Assembly: GCA_017302195.1 (NCBI GenBank)
Contig: JAFLEG010000018.1
Coordinates: 1 to 16,787 of the forward strand
DNA: 16,787 nucleotides
Source of the DNA: Verrucomicrobiota bacterium
GTDB lineage: Bacteria > Verrucomicrobiota > Verrucomicrobiia > Limisphaerales > UBA9464
Direction: 5' to 3'
The position numbers and the translations under genes were made by a program. The notes under the pieces are model-generated. The model was not told where the DNA came from, made no database searches, and saw only the letters and a list, made by a program, of their open reading frames with translations. Below are positions 11,311-16,787 of the stretch, one piece after another. How positions within the stretch are numbered: the stretch's first letter is position 1; the number at the start of each line of letters is the position of its first letter.

Positions 11311-12204
11311 TTACGGAGCGCCGTCCGCCGGTCTCAGACGGAAGAATCTGGGGGCGGCGGAGACCCCGACCTGGACCACGCTCCGTCCCGCGCCCGCCTC
11401 CACCGGGATGGGGCTGTCGGTCCAATCCCCGGGGACGGCAATCGCCGCGCGCTCCTGGAGCACGGCCGTGCCGATGTCCCGCCACGACAGCACGGCGTCG
11501 CCGGTGCCGGCGCCCAGTTCGGCCTTGAGCCGGGGCACCCCGGGAGCGTGTTCCACGACCAGATGGGGGCGGGTCACCAAATCCCCCACCTGGGACGCCT
11601 CCGACTGCCGAAAGGTCAGTCCGTTGCCGGGGGCGGACAGCATCAGCAGGCCGTGATTGGGCAGGATTCCCTCCACCCACAGATCCACCAGTTCGGTGAC
11701 GTCCCATGAAATCTGCGTGCCGTCGGCCGGGTTGGCGGTGCTCGCCGCAAAGGGACCGTGGGCTCCGCCGGCGATGTCGCCGCCCGGGGTGGTCCACAGG
11801 GTCGCCGCCGAGGCCCGGAGCCAGGTCACCTCGGATTCCAGCCAGGGCTGGGTCACGCGCCACACCTCCATGGAGGCACCACCCGGATTTCCGCCAAAGC
11901 CGGTGGATGCCGTCAGGGTGAGTCGGGCCGACGCCAGGCGCATTCCGTTCCCCGGAACCGCTGCACTCAGGTCAAACCGGAGGAACGTCCGCTGAACGTT
12001 GCCCACGGCCGTGTACACCGAGAGGATGTCATCGCGGTAGTTGGAATTCTGGTACGAGGGAGCCCCTGCAATATGGATGATCCGGGCATCGCTCTCGGCG
12101 GGGATCAGCAGCACTTCGCTGCGTGCGCCGTCCGCCAGCAGCACCGAGGCCGTGGCGATCAGGAATGGAAGCCGGCAGAAGCCCGGGCGCTTGATGGGGA
12201 TCAT
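11311..12204 (-). CDS. Secreted DNRLRE domain-containing protein
   Basis: A 297-residue protein starting at ATG 12204 with a Sec signal peptide (MIPIKRPGFCRLPFLIATAS, then VLLADGARS). Residues about 30-222 form a DNRLRE-type beta-sandwich. Landmarks are DARIIHIAGAPSYQNSNYRDD near the start, TFLRFDLS, LTLTAS, a segment with W120 plus EVTW, WTTPGGD, and HLVVEHAPG closing the domain. Such domains occur in extracellular polysaccharide-associated proteins. Residues about 225-297 are a short second segment (AVLSW, VLQERA, PGDW, RFFRL) like C-terminal modules I know from secreted Verrucomicrobia proteins. No catalytic residues can be assigned. The frame remains open upstream to 12621 through repeat B, but the signal peptide supports the start at 12204. 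Confidence 0.78.
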   Translation of the reverse strand: MIPIKRPGFCRLPFLIATASVLLADGARSEVLLIPAESDARIIHIAGAPSYQNSNYRDDILSVYTAVGNVQRTFLRFDLSAAVPGNGMRLASARLTLTASTGFGGNPGGASMEVWRVTQPWLESEVTWLRASAATLWTTPGGDIAGGAHGPFAASTANPADGTQISWDVTELVDLWVEGILPNHGLLMLSAPGNGLTFRQSEASQVGDLVTRPHLVVEHAPGVPRLKAELGAGTGDAVLSWRDIGTAVLQERAAIAVPGDWTDSPIPVEAGAGRSVVQVGVSAAPRFFRLRPADGAP

Positions 12205-12287
12205 GCGAAGAGCGCTACCATGGCGAGGCTCCAAACGTCGAGGTCCGACTGGGCTCGGTGAATCCGATGAACGAATCTCCATCCTTG

Positions 12288-12311
12288 GTAGGGCGAGGCT
12301 CCCGCCGAGCC
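12288..12311 (+). repeat. Small palindromic unit next to repeat copy B
   Basis: The stretch GTAGGGCGAGGCTCCCGCCG followed by AGCC contains GGCTC-CCGCC-GAGCC (12297-12311), with an alternative GGCG/CGCC pairing. A related stretch, GGCGAGGCTCC, occurs at about 12220-12231. It lies nine bases before copy B and between two genes. It may be part of the same or another dispersed family. Confidence 0.4.
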
Positions 12312-12320
12312 GTGCGCGTG

Positions 12321-12467
12321 TGGAGTGCGGCGGCGCAGCGCAGCGGAGACGCCGCTTTGGAGCGACGCGTGGGGGTGGGAGCCGGGCGTTCATTTCCGTC
12401 CCGGGCGATGGTCCCGGCCCACGCCAAAGCGGTGGCAAGCCACCGCAGTCCAAAGGGGGCGCCGGGC
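12321..12467 (+). repeat. REP-like palindromic repeat, copy B (most complete)
   Basis: About 147 bases with near-complementary ends: TGGAGTGCGGCGG on the left and CCACCGCAGTCCA on the right (11 of 13 positions pair). An inner pair, CCGCTTTGG and CCAAAGCGG, adds a second inverted match. The right arm holds a perfect 8-base hairpin, GCGGTGGC-AA-GCCACCGC. The element ends two bases before the stop codon of the RAYT gene on the opposite strand, and lies upstream of the DNRLRE gene. Confidence 0.85.
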
Positions 12468-12469
12468 AG

Positions 12470-13039
12470 CTACCAATCCTCAGAAACTTCAAACGAATCA
12501 GGCACCTCCAAGCGGTCCGTCCGGAACCGATAAACTGTCCGTACCTGAGCCGGGGAGGCGGTACGTTCGAACCATGACGCGGAACACCAGGGATAGAGCG
12601 ACGCTCTGGCAACCAACCCATGCTTCACCGGGTTCTGATGCGTATAGCTCAGGCGCGCCAGATGGGACCGGGGAAAGGTGATCCGCGTTTCCCGGTAGTT
12701 GAACCAGACCTTGCGCCCGGGAGTTCCGTCGAGCCTGTTGATCCAGATGGCCGTCTTGGAATGAAGCGCTCCAAGCATCGCGCTCAAGGAGTGTCCGGTG
12801 GGGGAATCGGAAGCCGGGCATCCCAGGAAATGATAGTGGTTGGAGAACACCGACCAGGCCTCGAGGCGCCATCCGAAATCCCGGGCCACCGTGAGCAGAC
12901 CCCGATGCAATACTGCGAGGCGCCTCGCGCTTCGAAAGTGGTGCTCCTTGCGATACGTGCTGGCGGTCACGAAGAACGTTCCCCCAACACCCAGTTGATG
13001 GGCTGGGGCATGAGGCCACGGAGTCGCGGGGGATGACAC
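12470..13039 (-). CDS. REP-associated tyrosine transposase (RAYT, Y1/HUH family)
   Basis: A 189-residue Y1-type single-strand DNA transposase. The HUH metal motif is H68-Y-H70 in WSVFSNHYHF, and the nucleophilic tyrosine is probably Y132 in LARLSYTHQNPVKHGLV, a hallmark of TnpA_REP proteins. WPHAPAHQL and GTFFVTASTYRKEHHF at the N-terminus and YPWCSASWFERT near the C-terminus fit a RAYT branch I associate with Verrucomicrobia. Known RAYTs bind and cleave REP hairpins and mobilise these short elements. The start is GTG 13039; an in-frame stop lies about 45 bases upstream and no ATG intervenes. The gene appears intact. Repeat B abuts its 3' end and copies C and D lie upstream, so these repeats are its likely substrates (inference). 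Confidence 0.88.
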   Translation of the reverse strand: MSSPATPWPHAPAHQLGVGGTFFVTASTYRKEHHFRSARRLAVLHRGLLTVARDFGWRLEAWSVFSNHYHFLGCPASDSPTGHSLSAMLGALHSKTAIWINRLDGTPGRKVWFNYRETRITFPRSHLARLSYTHQNPVKHGLVARASLYPWCSASWFERTASPAQVRTVYRFRTDRLEVPDSFEVSEDW

Positions 13040-13095
13040 GAAGCAATGATCTGCAGGCCGTGGCGCCCGAACAACCGGAGATCAGTCTGGAGACC

Positions 13096-13113
13096 CTCCC
13101 GAAAAGTCGGGAG
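13096..13113. other. Perfect 7-bp hairpin upstream of the RAYT gene
   Basis: CTCCCGA (13096-13102), loop AAAG, TCGGGAG (13107-13113). It lies 57 bases before the RAYT start codon. There is no T tract. It may be a RAYT-related site, a stem in the 5' untranslated leader, or part of a decayed repeat left arm. Confidence 0.45.
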
Positions 13114-13141
13114 ACGCTGCGTGTTGCGGCGCACAACTCCG

Positions 13142-13230
13142 GGTGTCGGGCGCGCGCTTCCCTTCACACGCGTCGCCCGTGGCCCACGCCAAAGCGGTGG
13201 CAAGCCACCCGCAGTCCAAAGGGGGCGCCG
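13142..13230 (+). repeat. REP-like palindromic repeat, copy C (partial or diverged)
   Basis: The right arm, from GGCCCACGCC at 13181 through AAAGCGGTGGCAAGCCA to CAGTCCAAAGGGGGCGCCG, matches copy B almost exactly apart from an extra C in the stem. To the left, the bases from 13142 align only loosely with the middle of A and B, and no clear left terminus is seen. Copy D begins eight bases later in the same orientation. Confidence 0.7.
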
Positions 13231-13237
13231 CAGGCCA

Positions 13238-13371
13238 TGGAGTGCGGCGGCGGAGCGCAGCGGAGACGCCGCTTTGGAACGACGCGTCGGGTGCGATTCG
13301 GAAGTTCATTCCCATCCCGAACGATGGTCGCGGCCGACGTTAAAGCGGTGGCAAGCCAACCGCACTCCCAA
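13238..13371 (+). repeat. REP-like palindromic repeat, copy D
   Basis: The left arm (TGGAGTGCGGCGGCGGAGCG, then GAGACGCCGCTTTGG) is nearly identical to copy B. The middle is diverged. The right arm has TAAAGCGGTGGCAAGCCA and ends CCGCACTCCCA, which pairs with the left end better than the right end of B does. It sits in tandem with copy C upstream of the cytochrome b gene. Confidence 0.78.
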
Positions 13372-13395
13372 GTTGGGCCTGGCCGCAACGGGCGA

Positions 13396-13424
13396 TTGCC
13401 ATTCCGCAGGTACCCCGATACACC
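13396..13424 (+). promoter_or_regulatory. Candidate sigma-70-type promoter for the cytochrome b operon
   Basis: TTGCCA (13396-13401; five of six bases of the -35 consensus) is followed after 17 bases by TACACC (13419-13424; three of six of the -10). The ATG at 13457 is 32 bases downstream. It lies just past repeat copy D. The weak -10 makes this tentative. Confidence 0.3.
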
Positions 13425-13456
13425 TTTCGACAATCTTCCCCCGTTGGACACCCAAC

Positions 13457-14251
13457 ATGCAGACCGCCCTGGCCCGCCCCCTCCCGACCGCTGCCGATGA
13501 GGCGCCGCCGGCAGCGGCCGCCGGGCACGCGCTCTGGGTGCGGATCACCCACTGGATGGTCTCCGTGAGCTTTCTGGCGTTGGTGGTCAGCGGTTGGGTC
13601 ATCCTGATGTGCCATCCACGGCTCTACTGGGGCGAGGTGGGAAATGACCTGACTCCGGCGCTGCTCGAGCTTCCCATCAGCCGGAACCACCGGCATGGCA
13701 GGTGGGCGGCGCCAGTCCCGTTCTTTGAGCGGACCGGCTCCCCGGTGAGCGCCAGCCGGACGGGTGAAATCTTCAACCAGAACAGTTGGGGGCGCAGCCT
13801 GCATTTCCTGGCCGCATGGTTTCTGGTGCTGCCCGGTGCGGCGTATCTGGTGGCCGGGGTGGCCACGGGACATTTCCGCAGGCATCTGGCACCCCGGGCG
13901 GAGGAGTGGACGCTCCGGCAATTCGCGCAGGAGCTGAAGGATCATTGCCGCGGAGCGGTCCGAAAGGCCGGCGGCGGGCCCCGCTACGGCTTGCTGCAGA
14001 AGTCCACGTACTGCGGGGTGGTGTTCCTGGTCCTGCCGCTGGCCGTGGTGACCGGATTGGCGATGTCCCCGGCCATCACCGCCGCCTTCCCGTTCCTTTC
14101 CGGCATGTTCGGTGGGCATCAGTCCGCACGAACCCTCCACTTTGTCGCCTCCGTCCTGCTGGTGCTGTTTCTCATCGTACATGTCGTCATGGTCGTTGCG
14201 TCGGGATTTCGCCGCCAACTGAGGGCCATGACCCTTGGAGATTCCCCATGA
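13457..14251 (+). CDS. Cytochrome b561-like membrane protein (redox partner subunit)
   Basis: A 264-residue protein with four hydrophobic helices at about 35-52, 113-136, 185-205 and 228-250. Histidines are placed as heme ligands or candidates: H32 in VRITHWMVSVSF, H116 in RSLHFLAAW, H228 in ARTLHFVAS and H242 in LIVHVVMVV. This layout is that of the di-heme cytochrome b561/Ni-hydrogenase cytochrome b family, which passes electrons between quinone and a periplasmic enzyme. The first 25 residues are an Ala/Pro-rich cytoplasmic tail. I chose ATG 13457 because the upstream frame is repeat sequence. The stop overlaps the next ATG (ATGA), so the pair is translationally coupled and the molybdopterin protein is its likely partner. 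Confidence 0.87.
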   Translation: MQTALARPLPTAADEAPPAAAAGHALWVRITHWMVSVSFLALVVSGWVILMCHPRLYWGEVGNDLTPALLELPISRNHRHGRWAAPVPFFERTGSPVSASRTGEIFNQNSWGRSLHFLAAWFLVLPGAAYLVAGVATGHFRRHLAPRAEEWTLRQFAQELKDHCRGAVRKAGGGPRYGLLQKSTYCGVVFLVLPLAVVTGLAMSPAITAAFPFLSGMFGGHQSARTLHFVASVLLVLFLIVHVVMVVASGFRRQLRAMTLGDSP

Positions 14252-15006
14252 AAACCACGCCCCTCATCACCCGGCGCAGCGCCCTGATCACCGGGCTCGC
14301 GTCCCTGGGCGGATTGCTCCTGCCCGGATGTTCGGAGCCGTTGCCCCCGACCTACGGCAACATCCTGCGCATGGGCGACACGCTGACCTATGCGGCCCAT
14401 CGAGCCCTGCTGCCGGGACGCTCCCTGGCCCGGGAGTACCGGCCGGAGGACATCAGTTCCTTTCCCGCCACGGGCACCACCAACCCCGGCGATCCTGCCA
14501 ATCCCAAGTCCAGCGCCGAGTACCGGCAACTGCAGCAGGGCGCCTTTGCCGACTGGCGGCTGCAGGTGGAAGGGTTGGTGGAGCGTCCCGGCGCCTATTC
14601 CCTGGCCGACCTGAAGCGGCTTCCGTCGCGGACCCAGATCACCCGGCTCACCTGTGAGGAAGGGTGGACGGGGATTGCCCAGTGGACCGGTGTGCCGCTG
14701 AGCCGCGTCCTGGATGCGGCGGGTCTCCGCCCCTCGGCCCGCTTTGTCTGCCTGTACTCCTACGACGACTGGGCGGACAGCATTGACCTGCTGGACGCCC
14801 TGCATCCGCAGACCCTCCTGGCCTATGGCATGAACGGGCGGGACCTTCCGGTGGCCCACGGCGCGCCGGTGCGGCTGCGGGTGGAAACACAGCTCGGCTA
14901 CAAGAGCATGAAGTATCTGCGGCGCGTGGTGGTGAAGGATGTCTTCGACGACGGCGGTGCCCAGGGAAACATCCAGAACGGCTGGTCCTGGTATGCGGGC
15001 ATCTGA
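14248..15006 (+). CDS. Molybdopterin-dependent oxidoreductase, sulfite oxidase fold, exported
   Basis: A 252-residue protein beginning MKTTPLITRRSALITGLASL. The twin arginine followed by a hydrophobic stretch indicates Tat export, and LLPGC28 could be a lipobox tethering it to the membrane. From about residue 100 it matches the oxidoreductase molybdopterin-binding domain: WRLQVEGLVERPGAYSLADL, RLTCEEGWTGIAQWTGVPL with C136 as the expected molybdenum ligand, and RLRVETQLGYKSMKYLRRV. There is no C-terminal dimerisation domain, so it is the short, MsrP/YedY-like form. The substrate is unknown; sulfoxide or sulfite chemistry is possible. The start overlaps the cytochrome b stop, with GGAG eight bases upstream. 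The coupling suggests electron exchange through the cytochrome. Confidence 0.88.
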   Translation: MKTTPLITRRSALITGLASLGGLLLPGCSEPLPPTYGNILRMGDTLTYAAHRALLPGRSLAREYRPEDISSFPATGTTNPGDPANPKSSAEYRQLQQGAFADWRLQVEGLVERPGAYSLADLKRLPSRTQITRLTCEEGWTGIAQWTGVPLSRVLDAAGLRPSARFVCLYSYDDWADSIDLLDALHPQTLLAYGMNGRDLPVAHGAPVRLRVETQLGYKSMKYLRRVVVKDVFDDGGAQGNIQNGWSWYAGI

Positions 15007-15134
15007 GCGGATGGCCAGGGGGCCGGGGCGCGACGCCGGGCATCCGATCCCAACCCAGCTCCCAGGGAGTCTTGCTCCAGGTCCCTGCCGGTGCCGCACT
15101 CACGCCCGGGAACGCGGGGCCCCGAGTCGGAGTG

Positions 15135-16076
15135 CTACCCCCAATCCCCGAGTCGCTGCCGGACGCGGCCGGCGACGAGGGCCACGGGAAGTTTCTCCAG
15201 ACGGTCGCCGCCTTCGATGATCTCCATGCCGGGGCTGCGTGGGCGCCACACGGGCAGGTTGCTGGGACCCCAGAGGATCACGCCGGGCAGTCCCAGCGCG
15301 GCTGCGAGATGGGTGATGCCGGAATCGTGGCCAAGAAATCCGCGGCACCCGGAAAGTCGGTCCGCCACCTCGGCGAGGGGGCGGGATCGCAGCACCTCGC
15401 CGGTGCCGGTCGGGAGACCTTGGAGGAGCCGTTCCAGGCGATCTCCCTCGGCTTCACCGCCAACCAGGAGGAAGCGCAGGCCGGGATCGGCGGCGAGTTC
15501 GGACAGCAATCCGGCCCAGCGGGCCTCCGGCCAGTTCTTGCGCTCGCTCCCGGATCCGGGGTGCAGGGCGATCCAGCGGTCGGCGGCTGGCGGGCTGGAC
15601 CTCCGGGGGATGTGCGGCACGGCGTCCGCATCGAACACGGCCAACTGCTGGAGGGGTTGCAGCAGTTGATCGGAGGCGTGGCGGTCGAGCGATTCATCGG
15701 GACGGTGCGGTCCCTGGATGAACCCTGCCTGGCTGACGCGGCCGACGTTGGTGCGGAAGATCAGGTCCGGATCGAAGAGAAAGCTGATGACCAGGTGGAA
15801 GGCGGCGAAGTACGCCGACAGTCCGGGATCGAGGGCGCCGCCGCGGGCGAAGAATCCGGCCAGCGGGCGGGATTCGATGCTCCGGGCGGCGTCCGCAGCG
15901 CCGGACCGCACGGCGAGATCCGTCACCTGGGGGTACCCGAGCAGTTCGATGCGGTTCACGGGAAAGCCGTCCCGCAGCGCGGCCAGGACCGGCAGGGTGA
16001 GGATGAAATCCCCGAGGGCGCCGCCGCGCACCACCAGGATGCGTCCCGTGCCGGGGGCGGGGGGGGCGGGCGACAT
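15135..16076 (-). CDS. Glycosyltransferase family 9 (ADP-heptose:LPS heptosyltransferase-like)
   Basis: A 313-residue GT-B enzyme. The N-terminal domain opens with RILVVRGGALGDFILTLPVL (12-31; D23 at the usual catalytic position). The C-terminal nucleotide-sugar domain shows LHPGSGSERKNWP (171-183), FLLVGGEAEGD, and LGHDSGITHLAAALGLPGV through LWGPSNLPVWRP (248-279). Family members add heptose or related sugars to lipopolysaccharide core or other envelope glycans at the inner face of the membrane. The donor and acceptor cannot be assigned. I chose ATG 16076; a GTG at 16178 overlapping the fabF stop is in frame but adds 34 Pro/Arg-rich residues. The gene lies downstream of fabF on the same strand (98-bp gap) and is convergent with the molybdopterin gene. 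Confidence 0.92.
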   Translation of the reverse strand: MSPAPPAPGTGRILVVRGGALGDFILTLPVLAALRDGFPVNRIELLGYPQVTDLAVRSGAADAARSIESRPLAGFFARGGALDPGLSAYFAAFHLVISFLFDPDLIFRTNVGRVSQAGFIQGPHRPDESLDRHASDQLLQPLQQLAVFDADAVPHIPRRSSPPAADRWIALHPGSGSERKNWPEARWAGLLSELAADPGLRFLLVGGEAEGDRLERLLQGLPTGTGEVLRSRPLAEVADRLSGCRGFLGHDSGITHLAAALGLPGVILWGPSNLPVWRPRSPGMEIIEGGDRLEKLPVALVAGRVRQRLGDWG

Positions 16077-16174
16077 TCGGTGACGGGGATGGGGCGGCGG
16101 TGGGTCAGGCAACCGGCCGGCCGGGGGAATCCCCGGCAACCAAGCGGTAGCCCTCCGGCGCCCTTCCGGGCCGG

Positions 16175-16787
16175 TCACCCGCGAAACCGGCGGCCGATGA
16201 CGATGGCATTGTGACCGCCGAAGCCGAAGGAGTTGTTCGCGAAGGCGTCAATCCGGCGTTCCTGTGCGGTGATTGCGACGAAGTTCAGGTCGCACTCGGC
16301 GTCGGGGTTCTCGAGGTTGATGGTCGGCGGGGCCACCTGCGCCTCCACGGCCTTGCAGCAGATGGCCATCTCGATGGCGCCCGCGGCGCCCAGCATGTGG
16401 CCGGTGGCGCCCTTGGTCGCACTGGCGGCCAGGTGACGGGCGTGGTCGCCGAAGACGTGCTTGATCATCCGCGTCTCGCAGATGTCGCCCACCGGCGTGC
16501 TGGTGGCGTGGCAGTTGATGTAGTCCATCTCCTCCGGCCGCATTGCGGCGTGCCGCAGGGCCATCTTCATGGCGCGTCCGGCACCCTCCCCCTCCGGATC
16601 GGGCGAGGTCATGTGATTGGCGTCGGCGGTGTTGCCGTAGCCGACCACCTCGCAGTAGATGCGGGCGCCGCGCTTTCTGGCGTGCTCCAGTTCCTCCAGC
16701 ACCAGCATGGCCGCGCCCTCGCCCATCACGAAGCCATCCCGGTCGCGGTCGAAGGGTCTCGACGCCCGGGCCGGCTCCGCGTTCCGG
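16175..16787 (-). CDS. fabF: 3-oxoacyl-[acyl-carrier-protein] synthase II, C-terminal part
   Basis: About 204 residues of the C-terminal half are visible; the 5' end lies beyond the right edge. The product elongates acyl-ACP by condensation with malonyl-ACP in fatty acid synthesis, in the cytoplasm. Motifs are SRPFDRDRDGFVMGEGAAM, INCHATSTPVGD with the first catalytic histidine, and SATKGATGHMLGAAGAIEM with the conserved Lys and second histidine. NSFGFGGHNA lies near the C-terminus. The catalytic cysteine would be outside the window. An internal GTG at 16729 is not the start, because the family pattern continues upstream of it. It is the gene upstream of the GT9 gene on this strand. Confidence 0.95.
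   Translation of the reverse strand, partial: RNAEPARASRPFDRDRDGFVMGEGAAMLVLEELEHARKRGARIYCEVVGYGNTADANHMTSPDPEGEGAGRAMKMALRHAAMRPEEMDYINCHATSTPVGDICETRMIKHVFGDHARHLAASATKGATGHMLGAAGAIEMAICCKAVEAQVAPPTINLENPDAECDLNFVAITAQERRIDAFANNSFGFGGHNAIVIGRRFRG

Larger units (their letters stand above)
13040..13456. other. Gene-free region between the RAYT and cytochrome b genes
   Basis: These 417 bases hold the 7-bp hairpin, repeat copies C and D in tandem, and a candidate promoter for the cytochrome b operon. Frames are open through parts of it, including one running into the cytochrome b gene, but their translations are only repeat sequence and are not called as genes. Confidence 0.7.

Noticed and set aside
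12205..12621. An N-terminal extension of the DNRLRE protein through repeat B
   Set aside because: The extension translates repeat and RAYT-complement sequence; a clean signal peptide starts at 12204.
10544..13371. The repeat cluster as a CRISPR array
   Set aside because: Copies are about 90-147 bp, irregularly spaced, separated by genes and internally palindromic; there are no regular spacers and no cas genes.
16077..16178. An upstream GTG (16178) start for the glycosyltransferase, overlapping the fabF stop
   Set aside because: The 34 added residues are Pro/Arg-rich low complexity, and the GT9 fold starts just after ATG 16076. Coupled initiation at 16178 cannot be fully excluded.
15072..16214. 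A 380-codon plus-strand frame opposite the glycosyltransferase
   Set aside because: It is a shadow of a well-supported GT9 gene.

Overview
The window is high-GC bacterial DNA with tightly packed genes. It looks like a free-living or environmental member of the Verrucomicrobiota, perhaps a Limisphaerales/Pedosphaera-type lineage. The phylum is inferred from four things: a Planctomycetes/Verrucomicrobia-restricted small protein of the Minf_1886 (TIGR04138) type at 10874-11296; a secreted formylglycine sulfatase; a secreted DNRLRE-type protein ending in a C-terminal segment of a kind I associate with this phylum; and a scarcity of Shine-Dalgarno motifs. No rRNA, tRNA, CRISPR array or phage gene was seen.

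Layout, left to right. (1) 2-469: the C-terminal end of an unidentified multi-span membrane protein. (2) 466-4500: a likely sugar module, with an MFS transporter (minus strand) divergent from a Tat-exported xylose-isomerase-like TIM-barrel protein, followed by a complete group II-like xylose isomerase (xylA). No xylulokinase is in view. (3) 4505-5422: a NagD-type HAD phosphatase convergent with xylA, followed by about 380 bp with no recognisable gene. (4) 5801-7657: an arylsulfatase-type gene broken by one in-frame TAA at a position where the family normally has Tyr, ending in a strong hairpin. (5) 7806-10538: leuS, complete. (6) 10544-13371: four copies of an intergenic, hairpin-forming repeat, interleaved with a 45-aa membrane peptide gene, the Minf_1886-family gene, a secreted DNRLRE protein gene and a REP-associated tyrosine transposase (RAYT) gene. 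Repeat copies abut the RAYT gene at its 3' end and lie upstream of its 5' end. (7) 13457-15006: a translationally coupled pair, a cytochrome b561-like membrane protein and a Tat/lipoprotein-type molybdopterin oxidoreductase of the sulfite-oxidase fold, likely a small periplasmic redox complex. (8) 15135-16787 (minus strand): the 3' part of fabF followed by a glycosyltransferase family 9 (heptosyltransferase-like) gene.

The most notable region is 10.5-13.4 kb: a RAYT gene sitting inside a local cluster of REP-like palindromic elements (a 'REPtron'-like arrangement). I found no wholly new multi-gene system. The other point worth checking is the sulfatase nonsense codon, which could be a recent pseudogenisation, a base-call error or readthrough.
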